Assembly: GCF_023370775.1 (NCBI RefSeq)
Contig: NZ_JAMCCQ010000001.1
Coordinates: 496,001 to 560,000, forward strand
Source of the DNA: Marivita sp. GX14005
GTDB taxonomy: Bacteria > Pseudomonadota > Alphaproteobacteria > Rhodobacterales > Rhodobacteraceae
DNA length: 64,000 bases
Direction: 5' to 3'
Made by a program: the position numbers and the translations under genes. Of the stretch, positions 39,671-48,127 are shown in pieces. Below the pieces are notes generated by a model, which worked only from the letters and a program-made list of their open reading frames with translations, did not search any database and had not been told where the DNA came from. Position 1 is the stretch's first letter, and each line of letters opens with the position of its first letter.

Positions 39671-39699
39671 TTGACTCTCAGAGGCTGAGATTTCATCCT
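39671..39699 (+). promoter_or_regulatory. Candidate uehA promoter with AsnC-like palindrome
   Basis: TTGACT (39671-39676) and CATCCT (39694-39699) are spaced 17 bases. Within them lies the 15-base palindrome TCTCAGAGGCTGAGA (39676-39690; arms of six bases, three-base centre), the size of an Lrp/AsnC half-turn site. Binding there would block the promoter. This is inferred from sequence only. Confidence 0.45.
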
Positions 39700-39760
39700 T
39701 CCAGCCAAGGGGACAGCGTCACTTACGTTACGCAACCACTGAAAAAACAAGGAGGTTTTG

Positions 39761-40777
39761 ATGATCAATCGCATGACGACCCTCATGACAAGCGCGGCGC
39801 TTCTGGCGCTGGCAACCGGTGCGGGCGCGGATACCTGGCGCTACGCACACGAGGAAGCGGCGACCGAAGTTCAGGGGGTCTTCGCCCAGAAGTTCAAGGA
39901 AGAGATCGAGGCCAATTCCGATCACACCGTCCAGCTGTTCCCCTTCGGCACGCTGGGCGAGAGCGCCGATATCATGGAGCAGGCGCAGGCCGGCATCCTG
40001 CAATTCGTCAACCAGTCGCCCGGCTTCACCGGCGCGCTGATTCCAGAGGCGCAGGTGTTCTTCGTGCCCTACCTGTTGCCGCAGGACGAGACGCAGTTGC
40101 AGAACTTCTTCCGCAACTCCAAGGCCATCAACGAGCTTTTCCCGCCGCTTTACGCGGAACAGGGCCTTGAGCTTCTGACCATGTATCCCGAGGGCGAGGT
40201 CTGCATGACCACCAAGGAAGAGGTCAGATCGCCCGAGGATCTCGAAGGCGTGAAATTCCGCGTCATGACCAACCCGCTGCTGGTCGAAAGCTACAACGCC
40301 TTCGGCGCGACCCCGACCCCTCTGCCCTGGGGCGAGGTTTATGGCGCGATGCAGACCGGCATCATCCAGGGCCAGGAAAACCCCCGGTTCTTCCTCGATT
40401 CGACGAAGATGTATGAGGTGACCGATTACATCACCTGTATCGGGCACAACAACTTCACCACGGCCCTGATGGCGAACAAGCAATTCTATGACGGGCTGGG
40501 CGAGGAGGATCAGCAACTGATCCAGAACGCCACCGACGCGGCGTTCGAATATATCCTCGGCTATCAGGAAGAGCTCGGCAAGGAGAGCTTCGACAACATC
40601 AAGGCGGCCAAGCCCGACATCACCATCAACATCCTGTCGGAGGAGGAGCGCGCGCCCTTCATGGCCACATCCGGCCCCGTCGAGGACGCCTATATCGAGA
40701 TGACCGGCGACACCGGCAAGGAGATTCTCGATCAGATGAAAGCGGATCTCGAAGAGGCCAAATCGGCCGACCAGTAA
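39761..40777 (+). CDS. uehA: Ectoine TRAP-transporter solute-binding protein UehA
   Basis: A 338-aa DctP-type periplasmic binding protein. Signal peptide MINRMTTLMTSAALLALATGAGA. The ligand-site region reads FRVMTNPLLVESYNAFGATPTPLPWGEVYGAMQ then GIIQGQENP, close to the ectoine-binding group (UehA/TeaA). The ATG at 39761 follows GGAGG; the TTG one codon before is not the start. First gene of the uptake and catabolic operon. Confidence 0.88.
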   Translation: MINRMTTLMTSAALLALATGAGADTWRYAHEEAATEVQGVFAQKFKEEIEANSDHTVQLFPFGTLGESADIMEQAQAGILQFVNQSPGFTGALIPEAQVFFVPYLLPQDETQLQNFFRNSKAINELFPPLYAEQGLELLTMYPEGEVCMTTKEEVRSPEDLEGVKFRVMTNPLLVESYNAFGATPTPLPWGEVYGAMQTGIIQGQENPRFFLDSTKMYEVTDYITCIGHNNFTTALMANKQFYDGLGEEDQQLIQNATDAAFEYILGYQEELGKESFDNIKAAKPDITINILSEEERAPFMATSGPVEDAYIEMTGDTGKEILDQMKADLEEAKSADQ

Positions 40778-40783
40778 GCTCGC

Positions 40784-40813
40784 ACGGCCCGCCGCCCCGA
40801 CGCGGCGGGCCGT
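40784..40813 (+). terminator. Intercistronic hairpin between uehA and uehB
   Basis: A perfect 12-base stem (40784-40795 with 40802-40813) closes a six-base loop, in the 69-base gap after uehA. No T-run follows, so transcript stabilisation or partial attenuation is likely. Confidence 0.65.
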
Positions 40814-40846
40814 AGACACAATTGCGCTCGGATAAAGATCACCCTG

Positions 40847-41470
40847 ATGACAGAAGACACCGACAAGACGGGCGCGATGCAGCAGCCCACCGGGGATCCG
40901 GATCTCGAAACGCTGACCGATGATACATCCGCCCTTCCGGGGCTGCTCGGAACGCTGGATCTGGCAATCGCCAAGCTCGAAGCGATCATGCTGGCGGTCG
41001 GGGTGCTGCTCATGGCGCTCAACACGGTTGCCAATGTCATCGGGCGGGTCTTCTTCGAAAGCCTGTATTTTTCCGAGGAACTGAACCGGATCCTCATCAT
41101 CCTGATCACCTTTGCCGGGATCAGCTACGCGGCGCGGCACGGGCGGCATATCCGCATGTCGGCGATCTATGACACATTGCCACCCAAGCCGCGCAAGGCG
41201 CTGACGATCCTGATCGCGCTCGTCACCGCGGTCTTCATGCTGGGTCTGGCCTGGTATTCGCTGCAATTCCTGCTGACGACGATGGGGCGCGGGCGGGTCT
41301 TGCCGGCGCTGCAGATCCCGGTCTGGATCACGCTCTGCTGGGTGCCGCTCGGCTTTCTGTTGACGGGGCTGCAATATGTGCTGACGGCGATCAAGAATAT
41401 GATCGAGCCGGATATCTACCTTTCGACCAATGTGCTCGAAGGTTACGACAATGACGAGCGGGAGATCTGA
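40847..41470 (+). CDS. uehB: TRAP transporter small permease UehB
   Basis: A 207-aa DctQ-type permease: a polar N-terminus of about 40 residues, then four helices, including [30 protein letters not shown]. It forms the membrane complex with the large permease. It ends three bases before uehC. Confidence 0.88.
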   Translation: MTEDTDKTGAMQQPTGDPDLETLTDDTSALPGLLGTLDLAIAKLEAIMLAVGVLLMALNTVANVIGRVFFESLYFSEELNRILIILITFAGISYAARHGRHIRMSAIYDTLPPKPRKALTILIALVTAVFMLGLAWYSLQFLLTTMGRGRVLPALQIPVWITLCWVPLGFLLTGLQYVLTAIKNMIEPDIYLSTNVLEGYDNDEREI

Positions 41471-41473
41471 GCG

Positions 41474-42757
41474 ATGGCATGGACCGTATTCAGCGTGATG
41501 ATCGTCCTTCTGCTGCTGGGCTTTCCGATGATGATCCCGCTCCTGGCGGGCACGCTCACCGGGTTCCTGCTCATCTTCGGCGATTTCGGACAGATCGAGA
41601 CGGCCGTTCAACAGATGATCGCGGGGATCCGTCCGGCATCGCTTATCGCCGTGCCGATGTTCATCTTCGCAGCCGACATCATGACGCGCGGACAATCGGC
41701 GGGGCGGCTCATCGACATGGTGATGAGCTTCGTGGGCCATCTCAAGGGCGGGCTTGCGGTCTCCACCGCGACGGCCTGCACGATGTTCGGCGCTGTGTCG
41801 GGCTCCACGCAGGCGACGGTGGTGGCGGTCGGCTCTCCGCTGCGCCCCCGGATGCTGAAGGCGGGCTACAAGGACAGTTTCGTGCTCGCGCTCATCGTCA
41901 ATTCGAGCGATATCGCCTTTCTCATCCCGCCCTCCATCGGGATGATCATCTACGGCGTCGTGTCGAACACCTCGATCGCGGAGCTTTTCATCGCCGGGAT
42001 CGGGCCGGGGCTGCTCATCCTGCTGTGCTTTTCGATCTTCTCGGTGATCTACGCGGTGCGCCATGACGTGCCGACCGAACCCAAGGCGCCGTGGTCCGCG
42101 CGCTTCAAGGCGGTGCAGAAGGCGCTCTGGCCAATGGGCTTTCCGGCCATCATCATCGGCGGCATTTACGGCGGCATCTTTTCTCCGACCGAAGCGGCGG
42201 CGGCCTGCGTGCTCTATGCGCTGATCCTCGAAGTCATCATCTTCCGCGAACTGGACCTGCGCGGCGTTTACGAGACCGCGAAATCCACAGGGCTCATCAC
42301 GGCCGTTGTCTTTATCCTCGTCGGAGCCGGGGCCGCGTTTTCCTGGGTGATCTCCTTTGCGCAAATTCCGCAGGCGGTTCTTGGTGCCGTCGGGATCGAC
42401 AGCATGGGACAGGTTGGCGTGCTTTTCGTGATCTCCATCGCGTTCTTCATCGGCTGCATGTTCGTCGATCCGATCGTCGTGATCCTCGTGCTGGTGCCGA
42501 TCTTCGCGCCGGTGGTGCAGTCGGTCGGGCTCGATCCGGTGCATGTCGGCATCATCATCACGTTGCAGGTCGCCATCGGGTCGGCCACACCGCCATTCGG
42601 CTGCGATATCTTCACCGCCATCGCAGTGTTCAAACGCCCCTATGCCGAGGTGGTGCGCGGCACGCCGCCGTTCATCGCGATCCTGCTATCGGTTTCCGTC
42701 GCACTCATCTTCTTCCCGCAGATCGCCCTTTTCCTGCGTGACCTCGCGTTCAACTAG
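41474..42757 (+). CDS. uehC: TRAP transporter large permease UehC
   Basis: A 427-aa DctM-type permease with about 12 helices, including SLIAVPMFIFAADIMTRGQSAGRLIDM, and SGSTQATVVAVG and PPSIGMIIYG of the ion-binding core. It moves ectoine and hydroxyectoine driven by a sodium gradient. It is followed seven bases later by the Usp gene. Confidence 0.9.
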   Translation: MAWTVFSVMIVLLLLGFPMMIPLLAGTLTGFLLIFGDFGQIETAVQQMIAGIRPASLIAVPMFIFAADIMTRGQSAGRLIDMVMSFVGHLKGGLAVSTATACTMFGAVSGSTQATVVAVGSPLRPRMLKAGYKDSFVLALIVNSSDIAFLIPPSIGMIIYGVVSNTSIAELFIAGIGPGLLILLCFSIFSVIYAVRHDVPTEPKAPWSARFKAVQKALWPMGFPAIIIGGIYGGIFSPTEAAAACVLYALILEVIIFRELDLRGVYETAKSTGLITAVVFILVGAGAAFSWVISFAQIPQAVLGAVGIDSMGQVGVLFVISIAFFIGCMFVDPIVVILVLVPIFAPVVQSVGLDPVHVGIIITLQVAIGSATPPFGCDIFTAIAVFKRPYAEVVRGTPPFIAILLSVSVALIFFPQIALFLRDLAFN

Positions 42758-42764
42758 GTTTTCC

Positions 42765-43202
42765 ATGTTCAATACGATCCTCGCCGCCTGTGACGGCTCC
42801 GCGCAATCCGAAACCGCCGTGAAGATGGCTGTCGATCTCGCCAAGCTCAGCGATGCCAAATTGCTGATTTTGACGGTCTACCGCCATCATTCGATGCGGG
42901 AGGCGTCGCTTTCGATGGTACAGGGGCCGAAGCATCTCTCGCCGGATCAGGCGCTTCAGGAAAGCGCGCGGGAGATTGCGGACGCCGCGCGCAAGATCGC
43001 GCTCGAAGCGGGGCTGACGAATGTGCGCGCCTTCGTGCGGTCTGGCCAGCCGGCCCGCGCCGTGGTCGAGTTCGCCAAGAAGCACGAGGCGGACTTGATC
43101 GTGCTGGGATCGCGCGGCGCGGGATCGGTTGACGGCTACTTCCTCGGCAGCGTGTCGCACAAGGTCACCGGGCTCTCGTCGATCCCGGTCATGGTCGTCT
43201 GA
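42765..43202 (+). CDS. Universal stress protein (UspA family)
   Basis: A 145-aa Usp with the ATP-binding motif GSRGAGSVDGYFLGSVSHKVTGLS at the C-terminus. In Halomonas TeaD, the equivalent gene, sits in the ectoine TRAP operon and adjusts uptake. Its position between uehC and eutA supports that role here. Start ATG with only a weak ribosome site; probably coupled to uehC. Confidence 0.88.
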   Translation: MFNTILAACDGSAQSETAVKMAVDLAKLSDAKLLILTVYRHHSMREASLSMVQGPKHLSPDQALQESAREIADAARKIALEAGLTNVRAFVRSGQPARAVVEFAKKHEADLIVLGSRGAGSVDGYFLGSVSHKVTGLSSIPVMVV

Positions 43203-43211
43203 GCGCCCGCC

Positions 43212-44006
43212 GTGGCCTCCCGCGCCCCGGCAAGGATCGAGACGCTCGCGCCCCGCTGCCTTCCTGCGGATACGGACCTGCCGCGTCTCGGCATCATCGC
43301 GCTGGCGACGGACCTGACCATCGAGCGCGACGCGCCCCGGCTGGTCGAGCGCGACGAAGCGGTGGTGCATGTGGCGCGTATCCCGTTCGAGAACCCGACC
43401 ACTCCCGAGAACCTGCGCGCGATGGGGCCGAATATTGCCGCCGCTGCGGCGCTTCTGGTTCCGGGGGCGGAGCTTGCGGCGGTGGCATTCGCCTGCACGT
43501 CAGCCTCGGTAACAATCCACAACGATTTCGTCAGCGGCGCGATTGCGCAGGAGCGTTCCGGCGTCCCCGTCGTCACGCCATCCTCTGCCGCATTGGCCGG
43601 TCTCAAGGCACTGAGCGCGCGGCGCATCGCGATCCTCACGCCTTACCTTCGCGAAACGACAGGCCCCATCGTCAATTACTTCGAAGCGAACGATATCGAG
43701 GTTAAGCGCGCCGGCTGCTTCGGCCTCGCCGATGACACCGACATGGCGCGGCTCGATCCCGAAACCATCATCGATGCAGCGGTCTCGCTCGGCAGCGCCG
43801 ATGTCGATGCGGTCTTCCTGTCCTGCACAGCGATGCCCGCGCTCGACGTGATCGACGAGATCGAGGCGCGGCTCGACAAACCGGCGCTCTGCTCCAATCA
43901 GGCGACCTTCTGGGCGATGCGCGGGATCGCCGGGCTGCCGCCGCGCGCGGATGCGGTGGGCCGCCTGTTCCAATGCCCCGTGCCGGACTGGGGCATCATC
44001 CCGTGA
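43212..44006 (+). CDS. eutA: Ectoine utilisation protein EutA (Asp/Glu racemase fold)
   Basis: A 264-aa protein of the Asp/Glu racemase and arylmalonate decarboxylase superfamily. It has the two catalytic cysteines in AFACTSAS and VFLSCTAMPA, the hallmark of the fold. It begins with GTG ten bases after the Usp stop. EutABC are required for hydroxyectoine but not ectoine, converting the former into the latter; the exact step of EutA is not shown. Confidence 0.87.
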   Translation: MASRAPARIETLAPRCLPADTDLPRLGIIALATDLTIERDAPRLVERDEAVVHVARIPFENPTTPENLRAMGPNIAAAAALLVPGAELAAVAFACTSASVTIHNDFVSGAIAQERSGVPVVTPSSAALAGLKALSARRIAILTPYLRETTGPIVNYFEANDIEVKRAGCFGLADDTDMARLDPETIIDAAVSLGSADVDAVFLSCTAMPALDVIDEIEARLDKPALCSNQATFWAMRGIAGLPPRADAVGRLFQCPVPDWGIIP

Positions 44007-44980
44007 CCGCGCCTTTCTTCGGCCTGGGCCAGATCGAAGTCGCGCGAAAGCGGATCGACGGTCACGTCCGGCGAACCTTTACCGACCTGTCGCCGAGCCT
44101 GTCGAACAGGATGGGCCAGCCAGTCTGGCTCAAACTCGAACATCAGCAGATCACCGGCAGCTTCAAACTGCGCGGCGCGACGAACGCGGTTCTGGCGCTT
44201 GACGATGCAGCGCGGGCGCGCGGGATCGTGGCCGTGTCCACCGGCAATCACGGGCGCGCGCTGGCCCATGCCGCACGGCAGGCCGGAGCGCGCGCGGTGA
44301 TCTGCATGTCCAACCTCGTGCCGCAGGCCAAGATCGACGGGATCGCCGCGCTCGGGGCCGAGATCCGCATCATCGGCCATTCGCAGGACGAGGCGCAGCG
44401 CGAGGTGGACCGGCTCATCGCCGAGGACGGCATGACGACCATTCCGCCCTTCGATCATCCCGAGGTGATCGCCGGGCAAGGCACGCTCGGCCTCGAACTT
44501 CTCGATGACGTGCCGGATGTCGATACGGTGCTGGTGCAACTGTCCGGCGGCGGGCTGATCTCGGGCGTTGCCGCCGCGATCAAGGCGCATCGGCCCGATA
44601 TGCGCATCATCGGCATCACGATGGAACGGGGCGCGGCGATGCACGCCTCTCTGCGCGCCGGAAAGCCCGTCGAAGTCGAGGAACTACCAACGCTCGCGGA
44701 TTCGCTCGGAGGCGGGATCGGGCTCGATAACCGCTTCACCTTCGCCATGACGCGCGCGCTGGTCGATGATGTGATCCTGCTGAGCGAGGAGGAGATCGCC
44801 GCCGGGATCTGCCATTGTTACTACCGCGAAGGCCAGATCGTCGAAGGGTCGGGTTCGGTCGGTGTCGCGGCGCTTTTGGCCAACAAGGTGCGGTCGAACG
44901 GCCCTATTGCGGTGATTCTGAGCGGTGGCAACATCGACATGACCGATCACCGAACCCTTGTATGCGGAGGCGCGCCATGA
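44003..44980 (+). CDS. eutB: Hydroxyectoine utilisation dehydratase EutB
   Basis: A 325-aa PLP enzyme of the threonine dehydratase fold. The PLP lysine is in QITGSFKLRGA and the phosphate-binding loop LSGGGLISG follows. The start is the GTG at 44003, whose TG are shared with the eutA stop (GTGA). It acts with EutA and EutC to turn hydroxyectoine into ectoine. Confidence 0.88.
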   Translation: MTAPFFGLGQIEVARKRIDGHVRRTFTDLSPSLSNRMGQPVWLKLEHQQITGSFKLRGATNAVLALDDAARARGIVAVSTGNHGRALAHAARQAGARAVICMSNLVPQAKIDGIAALGAEIRIIGHSQDEAQREVDRLIAEDGMTTIPPFDHPEVIAGQGTLGLELLDDVPDVDTVLVQLSGGGLISGVAAAIKAHRPDMRIIGITMERGAAMHASLRAGKPVEVEELPTLADSLGGGIGLDNRFTFAMTRALVDDVILLSEEEIAAGICHCYYREGQIVEGSGSVGVAALLANKVRSNGPIAVILSGGNIDMTDHRTLVCGGAP

Positions 44981-45957
44981 GCGATATCCTCGTTCTGGAG
45001 GAAGCAGACCTGCGGACGGCTGTCCCGCTCGATCTTGCGGCGGTGGATTGCGTGGAACAGGCCTTTGTCGCCTTGGCGGGCGACGGCGTGGTCATGCCGT
45101 CGGTGCTGTCGATGCACTTGCCGATGGTCAATGGCGAGGTCGATATCAAGACGGCGTTCCTGCCGGGATTTTCGGGCTTCGCCGTCAAGGTCTCCCCCGG
45201 CTTCTTCGACAATCCCGCGCGCGGTTTGCCCTCGACCTCCGGCCTGATGGTGCTCTTATCCGCCGAGACGGGCCGCGTGCAGGCGGTGCTGCTCGACAAT
45301 GGCTATCTGACCGATTTGCGCACCGCCGCCGCCGGTGCCGTCGCCGCGCGGGTTTTGTCGCGAGTGGATAGCCGACGCGCGGCGATTTTCGGAGCCGGCA
45401 CGCAGGCCCGGATGCAATTGCAGGCGCTCACCCTTGTCCGGCCCATCGAAAGCGCCGTGATCTGGGCGCGCAACATTGATGCTGCGGAGCAAGCGGCGCG
45501 TGATTGTGCGGAGACTCTGGGCATTCCCGTCACCGCCGTGCCCGATGGCGCCGAGGCGGCGCGGGAGGCCGATATCATCGTCACCACGACCCCGGCGAGC
45601 ACGCCCATCCTTCAAGCCAACTGGCTGCGCCCCGGTCAGCATGTGACCGCGATGGGATCGGACCAGCCCGGCAAATGCGAGCTCGATCCGGCGTGCCTGA
45701 CGCGCGCCGATCTCTATGTCCCCGACCGGCTGTCGCAGACCCGGATCATGGGCGAGCTGCGCGCCGCAATCGACGCGGGCGCAATGGAGCCGGAGCGCGG
45801 CTTTGCCGAACTCGGCGAGGTGCTGACCGGCGCTGCGACGGGGCGGCAACGTGACACCGACATCACCATCGCCGATCTCACGGGCACCGGCGTTCAGGAC
45901 ACGGCCATCGCCACGCATGCCGTGGCGCGGATGACGAAAGGGGGGCGGGCGCAGTGA
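44977..45957 (+). CDS. eutC: Ornithine-cyclodeaminase-like EutC
   Basis: A 326-aa protein of the ornithine cyclodeaminase/mu-crystallin family, with NAD-binding motif AIFGAGTQARMQLQAL and GVAVKV-like substrate region (FAVKVSPGFFDNP). GGAGG lies seven bases before ATG and the start overlaps the eutB stop (ATGA). Likely the last, reductive step that yields ectoine from hydroxyectoine. Confidence 0.88.
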   Translation: MSDILVLEEADLRTAVPLDLAAVDCVEQAFVALAGDGVVMPSVLSMHLPMVNGEVDIKTAFLPGFSGFAVKVSPGFFDNPARGLPSTSGLMVLLSAETGRVQAVLLDNGYLTDLRTAAAGAVAARVLSRVDSRRAAIFGAGTQARMQLQALTLVRPIESAVIWARNIDAAEQAARDCAETLGIPVTAVPDGAEAAREADIIVTTTPASTPILQANWLRPGQHVTAMGSDQPGKCELDPACLTRADLYVPDRLSQTRIMGELRAAIDAGAMEPERGFAELGEVLTGAATGRQRDTDITIADLTGTGVQDTAIATHAVARMTKGGRAQ

Positions 45958-47138
45958 CGACATATGAAAAGAACTTCACCACCGAGGAATACCAGCGCCG
46001 GATCGACAAGACCCGCGCGGCCATGTCCGTGAAGGGGCTCGACGCGATCGTCGTTTGCGATCCATCGAACATGTCGTGGCTCTCGGGCTATGACGGCTGG
46101 TCCTTCTATGTCTTTCAGGCCGTCATCCTGACGCATGAGGGCGATCCGATCTGGTGGGGCCGCGCGATGGATGCGCTCGGCGCACGGCGCACGGTGTTCA
46201 TGGACGATGACGATAAAATTCGTGGCTATGACGACACCTATGTCCAGAACCCCGAAAAACATCCCATGACCGACATGGCGCAGCTTCTGGCCGAGCTGGG
46301 GCTGGAAAAGGCCCGGATCGGAGTGGAGATGGACAATTACTATTATTCCGCCACCGCGCATGTCGTATTGAACCAGGCGCTGCCCAAGGCGAGCCTGGCC
46401 GATTGCACCGGGCTGGTGAACTGGCAACGGGCCGTCAAGTCGGAGCGCGAGATCGAATACATGCAGCGCGCCGCGCGGATCGTCGAAAAGATGCACGAGC
46501 ATATCGTGGAGATCGCCGAGCCGGGGATGCGCAAGAACGACCTGATCGCGGAAATCTACGCCACGGGGATTCGCGGTGCCGATGGCTATTGGGGCGATTA
46601 CCCGGCCATCGTGCCGATGGCGCCCTCGGGGCTGGACGCAACCGCACCCCATCTGACATGGGACGACCGGCCGCTGGAAATCGGAGAGGCGACCTTCTTC
46701 GAAATCGCGGGCGCGCATCGGCGCTATCAATGCCCGCAATCGCGCACGCTTTTCCTGGGCGAAGTGCCGACGAAATATCTCGAAGCGACCAAGGCGGTGC
46801 TGGATGCCATCGAGGCGGGGCTCGAACAGGCGCGCCCCGGCAACCGGGCCGAGGATATCGCCAACGCGTTCAACGCGACGCTCAACAAGGCCGGGTTCGA
46901 AAAGGACAGCCGTTGCGGCTATGCCATCGGGATCAGCTACCCGCCCGATTGGGGCGAGCGCACCATCTCGTTCCGGCGCGGCGACATGACGGTTCTGGAA
47001 CCGGGGATGACCTTCCACTTCATGCCGGCGCTCTGGCTTGACGATGGCGGGCTGGAGATCACCGAGCCGATCTTCATCACCGACACGGGGCATGAGTGCT
47101 TTTGCACCACCGAACGCAAACTCTGGGTGAAGTCATGA
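45954..47138 (+). CDS. eutD: Ectoine hydrolase EutD/DoeA
   Basis: A 394-aa member of the M24 aminopeptidase-P fold (creatinase N- and C-domains). It opens the ectoine ring to N-acetyl-diaminobutyrate. The N-terminal MSWLSGYDGWSFYVFQ is the ectoine hydrolase form. It starts with GTG overlapping the eutC stop (GTGA). Confidence 0.9.
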   Translation: MTTYEKNFTTEEYQRRIDKTRAAMSVKGLDAIVVCDPSNMSWLSGYDGWSFYVFQAVILTHEGDPIWWGRAMDALGARRTVFMDDDDKIRGYDDTYVQNPEKHPMTDMAQLLAELGLEKARIGVEMDNYYYSATAHVVLNQALPKASLADCTGLVNWQRAVKSEREIEYMQRAARIVEKMHEHIVEIAEPGMRKNDLIAEIYATGIRGADGYWGDYPAIVPMAPSGLDATAPHLTWDDRPLEIGEATFFEIAGAHRRYQCPQSRTLFLGEVPTKYLEATKAVLDAIEAGLEQARPGNRAEDIANAFNATLNKAGFEKDSRCGYAIGISYPPDWGERTISFRRGDMTVLEPGMTFHFMPALWLDDGGLEITEPIFITDTGHECFCTTERKLWVKS

Positions 47139-48124
47139 GCGACAGCGCGATCACGCCGACCATTCCGCTCGATGCGCAGGGCGTGCATCACGGGTTTCTG
47201 AAACTGCCCTTCAGCCGCGACGACAGCGCCTGGGGGTCGGTCATGGTGCCGATCACCGTCATCGCCAATGGAGAGGGTCCGACGGCGCTTTTGACCGGGG
47301 GCAATCATGGCGATGAATACGAAGGCCCGATCGCGCTTCAGGATCTCGCCTGCAGCCTCAAACCTTCGGAGGTGACGGGCCGGATCATCATCCTGCCGAT
47401 GATGAACACCCCCGCCTTCGCTGCCGGGAAACGCTGCTCGCCCATTGATGGCGTGAACATGAACCGCTGTTTCCCGGGCCGCGCCGATGGCAGCGTGACG
47501 GAAAAGATCGCGCATTACATCGCGACACGGCTGGTGCCGCCCGCCGATATCGTTCTCGATTTCCACTCCGGCGGGCAGACGCTCGATTTCCTGCCCTATG
47601 CGGCGGCGCATGTGCTCGACAACAAGACGCAGGAAGACGCCTGCATGGCCGCGATGCAGGCGTTCAACGCGCCCTATTCGGTGCGGATGCTGGAGATCGA
47701 CCTTGTCGGCATGTTCGACACCGAGGTCGAAGGGCAGGGCAAGGTGTTCGTCACGACCGAGCTTGGCGGCGCGGGCACCGCCACGGCGCGCAGCGTCGCG
47801 ATTGCCCGCAAGGGAGCGCGCAACCTGCTGCGCCATGCGGGGATCCTGTCGGGCGCGCCGCAGATCGAGGAAACGGTGCAGCTCGACATGCCCGACGAGC
47901 GATGCTTCCAATTCGCGCTCGAGCCGGGGCTGATCGAGTATCAGGCCGACCTGGGCGACGAAGTGCGCGAGGGACAACCCATCGCCCGCATCTGGCGCAG
48001 CGACCGCACCGGCGCGGCGCCCGTCCCGTGCCTCGCCCGGCGTGATGGCATCCTGGCCGCGCGCCATGTGCCGGGGCTGGTGAAGATGGGCGATTTCGTC
48101 GGGTTGGTGGCCGAACGGCTGTAA
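47135..48124 (+). CDS. eutE: N-acetyl-diaminobutyrate deacetylase EutE/DoeB
   Basis: A 329-aa zinc deacetylase of the succinylglutamate desuccinylase/aspartoacylase family. The zinc ligands are in GGNHGDEYEGP and VLDFHSGGQ. It removes acetate to give L-2,4-diaminobutyrate, the substrate of Atf. The start MSDSAITPT was chosen because it overlaps the eutD stop (ATGA). Last gene of the operon. Confidence 0.9.
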   Translation: MSDSAITPTIPLDAQGVHHGFLKLPFSRDDSAWGSVMVPITVIANGEGPTALLTGGNHGDEYEGPIALQDLACSLKPSEVTGRIIILPMMNTPAFAAGKRCSPIDGVNMNRCFPGRADGSVTEKIAHYIATRLVPPADIVLDFHSGGQTLDFLPYAAAHVLDNKTQEDACMAAMQAFNAPYSVRMLEIDLVGMFDTEVEGQGKVFVTTELGGAGTATARSVAIARKGARNLLRHAGILSGAPQIEETVQLDMPDERCFQFALEPGLIEYQADLGDEVREGQPIARIWRSDRTGAAPVPCLARRDGILAARHVPGLVKMGDFVGLVAERL

Positions 48125-48127
48125 GGC

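Noticed and set aside
39758-39760. TTG as start of uehA
   Set aside because: ATG at 39761 directly follows it and is better spaced from GGAGG.
39728-42544. 938-aa minus-strand frame
   Set aside because: Antisense to uehABC, His/Asp/Arg-rich, no motif. The real genes have strong motifs and overlapping starts.
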